DNA of 64,000 bases from Sipunculus nudus (taxonomy: Eukaryota; Annelida; Sipuncula; Golfingiida; Sipunculidae): positions 78,502,659 through 78,566,658 of the forward strand of contig CM049313.1 in assembly GCA_026874595.1 (NCBI GenBank), read 5' to 3'. Under the pieces are notes generated by a model, which saw only the letters and a list, made by a program, of their open reading frames with translations, was not told where the DNA came from and did not search any database. Position numbers and translations under genes: made by a program. Positions 24,913-37,407 of the stretch are shown one piece after another (positions within the stretch are counted from its first letter, which is position 1; each line of letters starts with the position of its first letter).

Positions 24913-27900
24913 TATTTTACTTCAGCTGGGCATGTACGCGCATCTGAAGCATTAATATGGGATTGGGCAAGGCCATTTTACAAAATGGTTCTGCATCTGG
25001 ATATGGATCAGTGCTGGAATCTAATCCTTTCTGCAAGGACCAACTTGTCACCAAAATCTTAATGAAATCAGTAACAGCTTGGGCTAACATAGACATGGAC
25101 AAATACAGAGATAAACAAAGGTTATACCATTAGGACAAAGTGTTAATTACTTGTGTGCAGCTGTTTGTTTGTATGAGACTGAAAAAAAGACTATGATTGG
25201 TTAAGGGTCAGGGGTAAAGGATGTTGAAAGCTTGTAAGTTGCTTTACATGGTTCCTGCTGTGTAGTATCTAGCCAGGTCATTATCTGTCTTCTTTGACTG
25301 GGCTGTTCAGCTCTAGTCCTGGCAGGCTGATCTGTCACAGGCTCAGACAGATGCTGATGAATGGATGCTGACTTAAAATGGATAATATGGATGTACACTG
25401 GATGGAGTCTGTCAGATCTGAAGAACGCTTCATCCAGATCATTGACACTCATCGTTATTACTGTGGACATGGTCTCCGTCTAGGCCCCCTATGACAGATG
25501 TAGTATTCCAGTGAACACTTTTCTGCACTGACTTAGTCTCAATGGCTTTTTTTATCTAGAATGTCAGAAAATGTCATTTATCTGATGGTTTGAGGGATAT
25601 ATTTGCATCTTGCAGAGTTCTTCCATAACACTTTAATTTCCCTCATAAAACAAGTTATGTCTCATTATAAAACAAACTTTAATAAACCATCATATTCTTA
25701 ATTAGTTACATTAGTTCTCAAGTCACTCAGCAAAAGAATAGTTACCTTTATATTTACTCATTTGTCAGGTCTGAAAAAGAGTAAGTCACATGACTTCAGC
25801 TGTGACGTAAATCTTTCAGTGGCCCAGATATAATTATCAGTGCACACACTCCGTCGCCTTTGATATCATAAATTATATAATGCATGTAAGATGCAAATTC
25901 CTTGAATATTTTCTGGTATATTTGATGTGATCCATGATTCTTTTGCTTCAATTTACTTATTTTGAATTTAATTTCATTTTCTTGGCCCTGTCTTAGTGCA
26001 TGCAATTGGTAGACTGGTTTCTTGTTTTCATAATGTGTAGTTAAGTGTCAAACTTATTATAAGGGACCCCCTTGAAAAAGTGGGTACCCTACAGTTATCG
26101 CTGTGTCTGTCTGTCCATCCACAAATTTGTTTCCGGATGATAACTCCGGTTTAAACTGACTGATTGGTTTAAAACTTGGCATATGAATATGCCCCTCTAC
26201 TAATGTAAGACTAAGACCCTTTAAATTTGGAGTCAAGACCACAGGACCCATTCTTTAAAAAGATTGTGCATATACATTCTCAGCCAAACTTTTCTCCCCA
26301 AACTTTCCACCTTTCACATCAGGTTTTCCTACCAGCAGCGAATGAAGCCAATTGATATTGGGTATGCAAAGAAAAAATGATCTTGCTGTTCATTTTGTAC
26401 CTTGAAGATACATCAAATTGTCAGTGTGTACAGTGTTATGTCACAAATAAAATAAAAGGAAGTCACTGATTTACCTGTTTAATAACATATATATTTAAAG
26501 TAGGTGACATGGAGACTGATAAAGAATCAATTCTGTATGATATAGCAGACCAGATGGCGATGCAGTGTTCATGCCAGCCATCTGGTAGCTTTTACATCTT
26601 GCAGCTTGTGATGTTGAAGAATGTCTCCCAATCTCATGATTGGTCTGGGCATAGTGATAGCTGGCCTAAAGCTGACAGTGTCTACATGCATTCCTCATGA
26701 GATAAGCTCTGATTAGATGGGTTGTAATGTTAGTTGGCTGATAAGTCATGCAAACTTGTTTCTGGGTGATAGATGTATATCTTATATTTAAGAAAATCTG
26801 TGGCTGTTCATGTATGTCACAACAGATTAATTAAACTAGTGTCACAGGTAATTTTGATTCTTTTGCCTGTTAGGAATTTACATAAGTTTTTTTTTTTCAT
26901 TTTATAGACCTAGATCTGCATATGACCAGAAGGAAAACACTAGGGTTTGCATAACCTTTACATAACCCTTGAAATTTCAGAACAAACAGTAATATTGTAT
27001 TATAAAAAATCAGATATTATCAATAATTATTATTTAAAAATAATCCTGGTTATTGGTATGATTATGGGACATACTGTTAATTATAACATACTTCTAATGG
27101 GTCACTTTAACTTGTTTAGATAAATGTCCAGTTGGTAACTTTCATTCTCAGTGAACCAAACTTATTAATTTGTGAGGGCAGTTTTACAAAGGCTTACCAT
27201 ATCCATGACACCTGGAAATACAAGAGGCCTGTCACACCCAGGATAGGTTCAGGATATATGTCATTAATCTGGCGCAAGTTACCTGGAATCTGAAGTAGTG
27301 CATGGATGGGTATAAGAAATTTGACCTGGTAATGTTCTTCCTGTGAAAGCAGCCAAAATTTGTGTCTCAAAGTGCACCGTCAGACATTATTATTTAATTT
27401 TATATCAGGTTCCAAATCAGAGAAATACCTGTAATATTTTTAAAAGGACACCTCCTGTATTGATCAGTTCATTAATGCTAATGCAATAATACTTGAGGCC
27501 CTGTTTTGTTTCCTTGGATTTGTGACCTTTTGTTCTTATGCTACATCCACTCTGTTTCTTATATTGAGCATAATGCATCATACAAATATCTGTAATTAAA
27601 GGATTTATCGCAGTAGATACCACCAGTAAACCCAATTTTATATTAAACCATGTCACTAAATAATAGCTACATTTGAATTAAATTGCCTTCAACATTAGAC
27701 CTGGAATGAAAACATTGAATGTGGTAGTTTATTTCTTATGTTTAATGTGTAATCATGACAGCCGCAAAAATAACAATGCACACATTAGTGGATGATTAAC
27801 ATTTGAAGATGAAGATGGTATCATTTTATGTTTAATCAGCTGCGTCACAGAGACCACAGATTCTTGATTATGTTGCCTCCTTATCTTGTTGATTGACATC

Positions 27901-29504
27901 ATGCTTTTAAATGTACTTCAAGAGATGCCAAGAAAAGAGGTCTGCTGAACAAATTTCCCATGCTAATCCATGTTAGTTATCTAAGGAGCACATCTAAATG
28001 AATATGAAAGGTTTCCTGTAATTTTGCTTAAAAATAAAAACCATAAAAACCCTTTACACCACCCACATTGCCATATAGAGCTTCATCGAGCAGATCTTTA
28101 TGAACATGAACAGTTTCCTGCAAGTTTCCCCGCCGTCTGGTTGACAGTTGTTTCTCCTTCAGGTTCTGGGTAAACAAACCACCTCAGTGAAATACTTTTG
28201 CTTTTAGGCTTGAATAACTTCAAATTGATATGTACTTCAAAGTTCATTAAACAATCCAAAATCTGTATTCTAAGTGGTGGTCCCTATTGTAGGATGGTCC
28301 CAAAACATGTTTTCATTTTTTATTTGACCCATATTCCTAGGTTCATTCATGCATAAGTGACTACATTTTTGAAGATTCCTTAATAATGTTCCTGAATTTG
28401 GATCATATGCCAGAGTCACATCAAAATCTAATTGGTTCTTCATTGGCCCATTCCCAAAATGCCCTGTTATTTCATGAGACTCCATTTATGATTGGTTCAG
28501 TTGTGTTAATTGTGAACAAACACAAACACACACATAAACGGGGATGAACGCATACCCTCCTGGCAGGGGCATTTAATGAACTCATGTTTTTAATGATTTG
28601 TTATTTATTGTCAGTTATAAACAGTCTTTGTACATCATTATCATTGGCATCATACCATCATTTTGCTTTACATCATTCTTTGGGTTCAAGTATTTGGCCA
28701 TCTGCCTATTCGTGTCCTCTTGTCTGGTGATCTGTGTTTATCTTAAAATATCTTTAAGGATTCAAGTGAATATGTATACAAGTCAGCCTCTTTCTCTATA
28801 AGTGTCTGGGAAGAGAAAATCATGTATGGATAATTCATTAATTGTTGAATAGTGACCCAATATTGCTTTCCATTAGTTGGAAGAAATACACAATACTTAA
28901 CTCTGTCTTAATGTACAAACCATTACAAATCAAATAATTATTAGTTACCTCATCAAGAATATATTTGTTAGTAATCACATAATATCAACAGACAGTTCCT
29001 GTGTAAGTTATCATAGAAGCAGGATCTGAATTACCATTGCTGTGAAACCTGTGCACACTTAAAGTAGAGACAACTGATAATGAACTGGGGCAGTCTGCTC
29101 TGTAGAGAATTGATTTAATATTAAAGGACCATGAAGGTTAAATGCCCTTGGAGGTTGGCTGGTGGTGGTAGTTACTTGGAACACAGTTTAGAGAATGTTA
29201 CAATGTCTGCCCACAGACATTACTTCTGTTTATTGGGATAATGAATCATGCTGTGAGCCAGCATGACTAGAGGCTGACTTGAGAAGATGAGGGTTGTTGT
29301 GTTGTCCTTGATGTACCACTGAGCATTATTGCCCATGAGATACACAAAACCCACCCAGGACATGGTGGATGCTAAGCTTTAACTGAGGAATCCCTGTCAA
29401 AGCAGCTGTCAGTTTGTCACTTTGCCAGTTACACTTATCCAGGGCATTGTTTGACACGTTTTTCTGTAGAGAGATAAAACATGAATAAGCAGATCAGTCA
29501 ATTC

Positions 29505-29580
29505 ACTCTGTATATGAATCAAACCGATGAATTGATGATTGCCGGTCATTTGCTCTACCACTGAGCTAACGGAGATCCCC
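29505..29580 (-). other. tRNA-like sequence (probable pseudogene or SINE head)
   Basis: On the minus strand, GTTAGCTCAGTGGTAGAGC is a canonical box A and D-arm. About 45 nt later GGTTTGATTCAT is a weak box B. The acceptor and anticodon stems do not pair convincingly, so a functional tRNA gene is not supported. Confidence 0.5.
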
Positions 29581-29741
29581 AACCACTCTGTGAATTAGAC
29601 ACTTTTATAGGATCCAGCAAATTGTCGTTGGAGTATTACTTTATAAATGTGTTGATTCATACATGTTTACATATGTGAAAGGGGATGTTATCAGTCATGT
29701 CAGCTGTTTCCCTAAGGTGCAAATCAACAACTACTAAACAT

Positions 29742-29795
29742 CATTCATTCATTTCTTCACTCATTCATTTTTCATTTATTCATTCATTCTTCCAT
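29742..29795. repeat. (CATT)n microsatellite
   Basis: Imperfect run of CATT/CATTT units. Confidence 0.85.
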
Positions 29796-30798
29796 CTCCA
29801 CTCCAACTAGAGAAAAGATGCTGTTCTCTTTAATGACCTATGTCAAAAGATTAGTTATGCTCTTTAGAGTTAATGTCTTGTTAGTTATTCAGGCATTACT
29901 TATACTCTTTTTGTCCAGTTAAAACACTATAATTCTCTTTTTAAAGCATAGTGGTTGATGTCAGTTATTGTGAATATAAAATCCAGGGACATTTAGTGTG
30001 CAGGGATTCAGGTTTGATTATTGAATGGTTCTCATAATAAATAAATACATCATATATGTTGGAATGAACTAAACAATGAAGTGATCAATACTGAATTGTT
30101 ACAGTACTAGTCCTCCTGCTGTGCATTCATTTCTGATTGCGTGTTGTATGCTGGATATGTAGTAGGGGTTAATAAGCTGTGAGTGGACTAAAAATAATTG
30201 ATCTGCTATTGGCCATGCATTATCCCTAAAGAGGACATAAGTAATGTGGGTTTGGTCTATGTGTGTATTGATCACTACGCAGCAGATTATTCTGAAGTCA
30301 TTCTGCAGTAAATCAAAGTTCATTTAATGATTGGCTATAAATTAAAAGTTGCATGACTCTGGTGTGTTTTGATTGTGGGACCAATCAAAAGAAGGTCGTT
30401 AATACACAGGATGTGTTGAATTGGTTCATTTTCTTTGGGCCCATGGTGAGGTGGACCTAGGACTGGTAGCAGCTCAGCAGTTATCCCTACTGCCAGCATT
30501 CCAGGGGTGCTGTCCTAGGGAGGACTACATTATTGATTTGTCTGTTTCTTGGATCTGGGAAAAGGTGTGATGGAAGTGAAGTGAAGTGTGAAAACTTAAT
30601 ATGTGTCAAGTGCTATCAAAAGTGGCATTTCAGTGTGACTCAAAAAACCAGCCTCCACTTCAACACCGAGTTCCTTTGTTTAAGGACATGAAACCACTTT
30701 ATATCTTTATCCAGGTACCTTACGTATCATCATATGCACTTATCACATAATATATCCTCCATTTTCTACAAATGAACCGTTCTCTATGCATTTGTGTT

Positions 30799-31799
30799 GA
30801 CATATGTCAGGGTAGAGTTTGCGATCTGGTAGAATCGGAGTTTCTACTGGGAGAAACTACGGTTGGAGTCTCTGCTGGTAGAAACCATGATCAGTCTTCC
30901 AGTAGAAACTCCGATCCCACTGGTAGAGACTCCGATCATGGTTTCTACCAGTTGAAACTGTGATTGATCATTACACAACTAATTTAAAACACCTTAACTG
31001 TGACAGCTTTCACACCTTGGGAGCTGTTTGGTTACAAGAACATACTTTAAAGGTAAAACATTGAAGGTAAACATTTCACACCTAATCAATACTTGCCTGT
31101 TATCTTTCCCACTTAGGGAACTATTTTGTTAGAAGAACAAACATCAAGGGTAATAATTTTACAACACAATGATTCCTTGCCTGTGACATACTGAAAAATA
31201 ATAGGAAATAAATTCACAGGTTTTTAAAGGGCAAAAAGGTATAAGGAATAAAGTCACAATTTTTAAAGAAAATTCACATATTTAATATTTAAATAAATAT
31301 AATATTATTAAACAACCACAGAAACTTATTTTGAGATTTGCACCAGCAGAGTTCCTATCTGTAGAACTGAAGTTCCTACCAGTAGGATCGCAGTTTCTAC
31401 TGGTTGGCTTATCATTAACTGAAGTTCCTACCAGTAGGATCGCAGTTTCTACTGGTTGGCTTATCATTAATTGCAGTTCCTACCAGTAAGATTGCAGTTT
31501 CTACTGGCCTGGTAGGATTGCAGTAGAATCGAAGTTCCTACAGGTAGGATCGCAGTTTCTTCAGGTAGGAACTGTGATTGGAGTCTCTACCAGTATAGTA
31601 TCAGTAGTATTGAAGTTCCTACCAGTAGGATCGGAGTTCCTTCTGGTAGTAAACATGATTGAAATCTCTACCAGTAGGATCTGAGTTTCTACTTGTAGAA
31701 ACTCTGATCGTGGTTTCTACAAGCAGAGACTCCAATCGTAGATTCTACTGGTGGAAACTCTGATTCTACCGGATCGCAATCTCTACCTTGACGTATGTC
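30799..31799. mobile_element. Foldback (long inverted repeat) element of short palindromic units
   Basis: Ends are inverted copies: GACATATGTCA at 30799-30809 and, inverted, GACATACGTCA at 31799-31789. The arms (about 165 bp left, 200 bp or more right) consist of short units around GGTAGAAACTCCGATC in both orientations, so each arm is also locally self-complementary. The right part includes about three 52-bp units near 31368-31520 (CCTACCAGTAGGATCGCAG plus flank). The middle (about 30990-31220) holds two diverged direct repeats of about 100 bp. No coding sequence; target duplication not resolved. Confidence 0.75.
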
Positions 31800-32073
31800 T
31801 AACATGCCATTTTACTCATGTTCAGGACAGCTTGACCTATGTTTGGAACAATTTGGTACTTGTCAGCAAGTGCCTGTGTGAACAGGTTTACATGTCTCCA
31901 CTACTGTGCAATGTCTCTTATGCACATGTAATATAGAATTAGTGAAAATTCACAATTTTTGTTCCATGACTTAAACTTTGAAGTAATATACAGAGTTCAG
32001 TATAATTGTTTGCTTGAGCATCATCTTCTTGCTCCTTGTCTGTCATCACTAGGAGCTTATCATATCATTCATT
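31800..32073. other. Intronic sequence, no gene seen
   Basis: Short unique-looking interval between the foldback element and the family B element. Confidence 0.6.
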
Positions 32074-33537
32074 GTATCCGCCAAAACGAAGTTTTGCGGA
32101 TACTATGTTTTTGACCGGGTTCTGCCACCGCCGCCGCATACATTTCGGGTTCGAGAACTACTCTGAGACTACTGGAGGGATTTTTCAGAAACTTACACCA
32201 ATCATCGGGTCACATATGAACTGGTGCCTAACCAATTTGTGCTGACCTCTGACCTTTCCTCTCTGCCCAGCGTCCATTTGTGCGTATGTTTCCACACATA
32301 AACCCACATATCTTGGGAACCATTTGACCCATCAGGAAAATTGTTTTGTACAAATGTAGTCCTTGGATAGCTTTATAATATACACAAACAATAGTGGCGC
32401 CACCTACAACCATGTTTGCACAATGTCTATCTGTTCGTCTGCCTTGGGTTAAAATCACTCATCTCTGCAGTGGTTTGACTTATTCACTTGAAATTTGGCA
32501 TGCCTATACATCTTGGATAGCTTTCTTGATTTTATGACAGTTGGCACCACCTACATTCACGTTTACGCTGTAGACATCCAAGCTCATATCTCGGGAACTG
32601 TTTGACCGATTGGGCCAAAATTTTGTATGTGTATAGATCTCACATAGCTCTTTATCATATACAAAACTGGTGGCCCCACCTGCAACCATTTTTGCACAGC
32701 ATCTGTCTTTTTGTCTGCTGTTGGATAAAATCACTCATTTCTCGGCAGTGGTTTGACTTATTCACTTGAAATTAGGCATGCGTATACATCCTGGATAGCT
32801 TTCTTGATTTAATGACAGGTGGCGGCACCTACATTCACGTTTATGCTGCAGACATCCAAGCTCATTTCTCGGGAACCGTTTGACTAATTGGGCCAAAATT
32901 TTGCATGTGTATAGATCTCACATAGCTCTTTATGATACGCAAAACTGGTGGCGCCACCTGCAACAATTTTTGCACAGCATCCATCTGTTTGTCTGCCGTG
33001 GGATAAAATCACTCATATCTCGGCAGTGGTTTGATATATCTCCCCAACATTTTGCAGGTTTATACAACCTGGACAGCTCTCTTGATTTTATGACAGTTGG
33101 CGCCACCTACTTTCTAGTTTACGCTGCAGACATCCAAGTTCATATCTTGGGATTTGTTTGACTAGTTGGGCCAAAGTTTGCATGTGTATAGATCTCACAT
33201 AGCTCTTTATCATACACAAAAACTGGTGGCCCCACCTGCAACCAATTTTGCACAGCGTCCGTCTGTTTGTCTGCCGTGGGCTAAAATCACTCATATATAT
33301 GTATATATACATATACACTTATCTACTTAAATTTTGCATATGTATAAAACTTGGACAACTTTCTGGATTTTGTGGTAGGTGGCACAACCTACATACACAT
33401 TTTGGCTGTAGACATCCATGCTAATATGCAACACTTCTCTCTATTTCCCCTTTCCACTCAATCCATGCTTCACTTCACCCGTTCCACTCTGATTTTGGGG
33501 TATATAAGTAGTCGCTTGTCGACTACTTGTATTCTAG
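32074..33537 (+). mobile_element. Family B Helentron-like element (HINE), copy 1
   Basis: Flanked by TT on both sides. The 5' end folds as a 13-bp hairpin with one bulge, GTATCCGC(c)AAAAC-gaa-GTTTTGCGGATAC (32074-32103). Near the 3' end a hairpin AGTAGTCG-cttgt-CGACTACT (33507-33527) is followed by TGTATTCTAG and TT. The interior has tandem units of about 280 bp, each with a GGTGGCGCCACCT-type palindrome and CTCATATCTCGG. Compared with copy 2, the 3' subterminal ATCCGCC inverted repeat is decayed here. No replicase ORF. Confidence 0.7.
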
Positions 33538-35224
33538 TTGGTACTTTTCTTTTATCATGCATCTTTATTTGTTTTATTTTTCAGTTGAATGGTCACCATC
33601 TTTATCTGTAACTAAGCAGCCATAGCTATATCCACTTTTATTCCAGCTTTAGCACTTGGTATGCTTGTGTCTATCATGTATTTGTGTAGGTTTGCATATT
33701 TTTGTGATATCAGTCTCTGACATGTTAATGTAAACCTGTATATATTGAGAGCACTGTGGTAGCTATGTAAAAATTGTAGCGAATAATAATCATGAGACTA
33801 ATGTCCATAAGCCAGAGCTAATTCAAGATGATGAAACCAAAGAAAGAGGCAACCTATGGTTCCCTTCAATAAGAAATATGACCATATTCAACAGTATTTG
33901 AAAGCCTCATCTTATATCACAGCACAGGTTATTTTATTACCATAAACAGTAAACATTGGTGGTTTTAGGCACACTTGTTGAGATGTATTTTTGTAACATT
34001 CTAGGTAATCTGTATAACGTGAATCATGTTCTGTGAAAACAGACTGTGTGGTATGAGATTGAGAAGTGTGTCCTGGTTGGTACCTCACTGAACAATGTAT
34101 ACAGTTCCTGGTGAGTCATAAAGTACACCCCTGTACTGAGGCTTATGATCACTGTACCATGAATTGGGACATTTTATGTCCAGTAATTGTGATCACTGAG
34201 ATGTTCATGTATGGATTTGCTATATCATCGGAAACTGAGTTTAATATTTACTCAGTCGATTTTCCACATGTTTATAAAAAGACACAAATAACACAGAGAT
34301 ATTGTCAGTCTTATTTTCTCCTATCAGAATTTGGCATATTCTTAATTAAAACAATATTATGTTTGTCATTGTTTTCAAGAATATATTAAACAAGATAATA
34401 TATAGGAAATATTCAGGTTTCTTGTTATCTTGGATTCTCTGATTTTGTAGGTTGTTTTTTTTGCACATTGCGACATACAGCGTTGACATCCACATGAGGT
34501 GCATTTCCTTGCTATGTTACATTTCCCTGTGTGTACAGTTCAGTGGACATGCTTCCTTGTATATATATATACATGCAGACTTTAAATTTCTGTTATTTAT
34601 GCACCTGTGGTTTTTACAGTGGCCTTAATTGTATCCCATGTGTCAGTTCATAGTGGAATTAGGTTCTAGTCTGTGTACCTTTCACAGTTAGTGTATATAT
34701 AATTCAAAAGCATTTGCAGTAACCTGTTGATTATGTCACACTTGGTTCCTTTTCCCTGAATATGAAAGTTTCCCCACAAAACCATCCTGGCACAAGAACT
34801 TACAATCCCCAATTTTACCTTGTTATGGTTATGTGAGGTACCACAATCCATGTATGTTTTTTTTCCATAGGGATTCATGTTATATATTCTAAAGAGAAAA
34901 CACTAAACTTAATGCATATCTAAAGCCTCGTTCACAACCGGGATACGGTCACTGTATGGCTGCTGTCTTGGGTTATTCTGTGCGAATGATGTAAAGCAAC
35001 CATGCGTTTTTCAAAGGCCATAGGGACTCTCCAGCATCCGTAACTGACATTAGCGCAAGCGCTTAAGTGGATGTGGCGGCTGCTCCTCAGGCAGCCACCT
35101 ACGGGTACCTTGAGTAGGGTCATGAGTAGGCTCATAGCTGTGATTTCATTATATTCTAACATTCAAGTACTGCAGTCATCATCTGTTCAAAGTGTAACAT
35201 TGCTATGCTCTCTGGAGATATCAC
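33538..35224. other. Intronic sequence, no gene seen
   Basis: Mostly AT-rich. A less AT-rich, CpG-containing patch at about 34925-35115 stands out (GCGCAAGCGC near 35053) and may be part of an unrecognised element; open frames on both strands overlap there. The 107-codon frame at 34066-34389 has no recognisable motif. Confidence 0.5.
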
Positions 35225-35680
35225 TGTGTAAAATTTATAGCACTCTTTACCTGTTCTTAGTGGAACAGTCCTGTGCTTTGTGTACCTGTTCTGAGAGAAA
35301 AATTCCTGTGTTCTTTGTTACTGTTCTCAGAGAAAAATCCCTGTGTTCCTTGTGACTGTTCACAGTGAAATGTTCCTGTTTTCTTTGTAACTGCTCACAG
35401 TGAAATGTTCATGTGTTCTTTGTGACTGTTCACAGTTATATGTTCCTGTGTTCTTTGTGACTGTCCACGGTGAAATGCACCTGTGTACTTTGTGACTGTT
35501 CACAGTGAAATGTTTCTGTGTCCTTCGTGACTCTTCACGGTGAAATGTTCATGTTTTCTTTGTGACTGTTCACAGTGAAATGTTCCTGTGTTCTTTGTGA
35601 CTGTTCACAGTGAAATATTTCCATGTTCTTTGTGACTATATACAATGAAACATTTTTGTGTTATGCATACTTTTTCACAA
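35225..35680. repeat. 35-bp tandem array
   Basis: About 12 copies of a 35-bp unit, CCTGTGTTCTTTGTGACTG then TTCACAGTGAAATGTT. Divergence is greatest at both edges. Frames across it are repeat artefacts. Confidence 0.92.
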
Positions 35681-37407
35681 GGGAATATGGTTTTGGTGTC
35701 TGTACCTGCTTACAATGGCACATTGTCCCCTTCTCTGTACCTGTATTTAAAGTAAAACATTCCTGTGTTCTTTTGTGCCTGTTTCTAGTTAAACATGCAT
35801 CCCTGTTTGTTCACGGTGTAATATGTTATGATGTCTTTCTGTTCTGTGTCGATAATCAAGGTCTGAACCCCTTCCCTTTACACTTTTAACAGAAGGTAGA
35901 TATACAAGATTACAAGTACAAGGTTATTTTTTCGATGACAGATCTTACTACATTTGACCTATTGGCTGATGATTTGTGCCATATTTTGCTGCAGCTCTAA
36001 TCCTACAATCAAACTCCTGAGCCTGGAGGATCCATCTGGTGACAGCCTATCACTGTCTAATCCCTGTCTGACCGCTTCGGTTCAGCTCAGCATGCTGCTT
36101 CAGCACACCCACCAGCAGTCTGGCTGTCTCCTTTGGTGCAATTACCTGGGAATGGAGGGTTCAATCTCTGTATGATCACTATGGCCAGGCCTCCAGCTGC
36201 TGAATGATAATTCACACAGCCACTGCAGTGCTGATGGTATCATTAATATCCATGTGTTAGCTGATAGAATTTCACCAATGTTGCAGCAACACATGAACAC
36301 AAACACCTGATGATTCTTACTTGGAAGATTAAAAAAAAATTCCATAAATAAGTGCTAAAGAGAGCAGCATGCAGGGGTCTAATCTGAATTTTCAGAAGAC
36401 ATATATCTGATAATCTAACAGTTATCAGTGGAATAATTAATGCTAGATATGAAATGTGATGTTATTTGCTCCCTTGAGGGAGAATATTTAGGGTGCTCAA
36501 AGTTTGATGTGACCTTGCACAGATTTAGGTGAGTATAAAGGTAGCTATTTTGTTAGATGGTCACCAGGGGGAGAATATTTTTTAATCATTTAAAATCATC
36601 ATCCACATGGTCCAGACATTGATCAACAAGACAACAGCCTTGAATGTATTTGAAAAAAAAATGAATTTCATATTTCAGTATCCTAATTGTTACCATATAC
36701 CATATGCTGCTAGATCATGTCTGTTTTGAAATGTGCTGCCATAACTTTCTTGAATAACTTCATTTAGTTTCCAATTTTTATGCCAGTAGTTAACACTCAT
36801 CATGCTCCATAACAAATAAAGCTGGTGACTCTTCTCTAGATAAATTAAATATTGAATTGTAACATAAATTGTAATATAGCCAAGGGAAACTTTAGGCTCC
36901 TAAAAATGTCCCATAACATAGTGTGCATGGATGAATGTAATTGGATAAATTTAATATTGTCATACATTGTAAATGTATGTATGGAAGGACGTATATACAA
37001 AAGCCGCTCAAAAAATGCCAGGATCTGAAAGTTTACCTGGTAAACTTTCTTCTGCTCTGTAGGATATCTGCTAAAACCTTGTATTCAAACACCAAAAAGT
37101 ATTTTTTAGCAGAACACCCGTATCTAAAGTTCTCAGGCAGTTAATATGGACAGGTAATCATGAAATATTGGTCACTGATGGGTGTCATCTACCCATCAAA
37201 TTCTCATCAACTGTGAGGAATTGGTAAACGAACTACTAACTATTAAATCGCAGTAGGATATGCGTATTGTAATGGACAACACAGGTCCAAACCTCGTCCG
37301 TCCGATACATTTATCAAATGCAAGACTTGGCTTGTTGTTCTTGGCTGCTGTCAGTCAGTGGTGTGCTGAGAGTCATCCTGCCCATGCTGTTTGTAGCATC
37401 AATCATT
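35681..37407. other. Intronic sequence, no gene seen
   Basis: A higher-complexity patch at 35995-36160 gives overlapping open frames on both strands but lacks a usable GT donor in frame. No supported gene or repeat. Confidence 0.5.

Larger units (their letters stand above)
24915..30798. other. Intronic sequence with sparse repeat fragments
   Basis: Nearly 6 kb of AT-rich intron. It contains a fragment related to family A/C units (26085-26330, with a TCTGTCTGTCCATCC tract), a (CATT)n microsatellite and a tRNA-like sequence listed separately. The 89-codon minus-strand frame at 25201-25470 is the most protein-like of several open frames but has no recognised domain. No other feature supported. 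Confidence 0.55.

Noticed and set aside
25201..25470. 89-codon minus-strand ORF
   Set aside because: Composition is mildly protein-like, but there is no domain, splice context or neighbouring exon; not enough to call a gene.
29505..29580. Functional tRNA gene
   Set aside because: Box A is excellent but acceptor and anticodon stems do not pair and box B is weak; kept only as tRNA-like.
35995..36175. Candidate + strand exon after TTTTGCTGCAG
   Set aside because: Open for about 60 codons but without an in-frame GT donor at a sensible place, with overlapping antisense frames and no recognisable protein.
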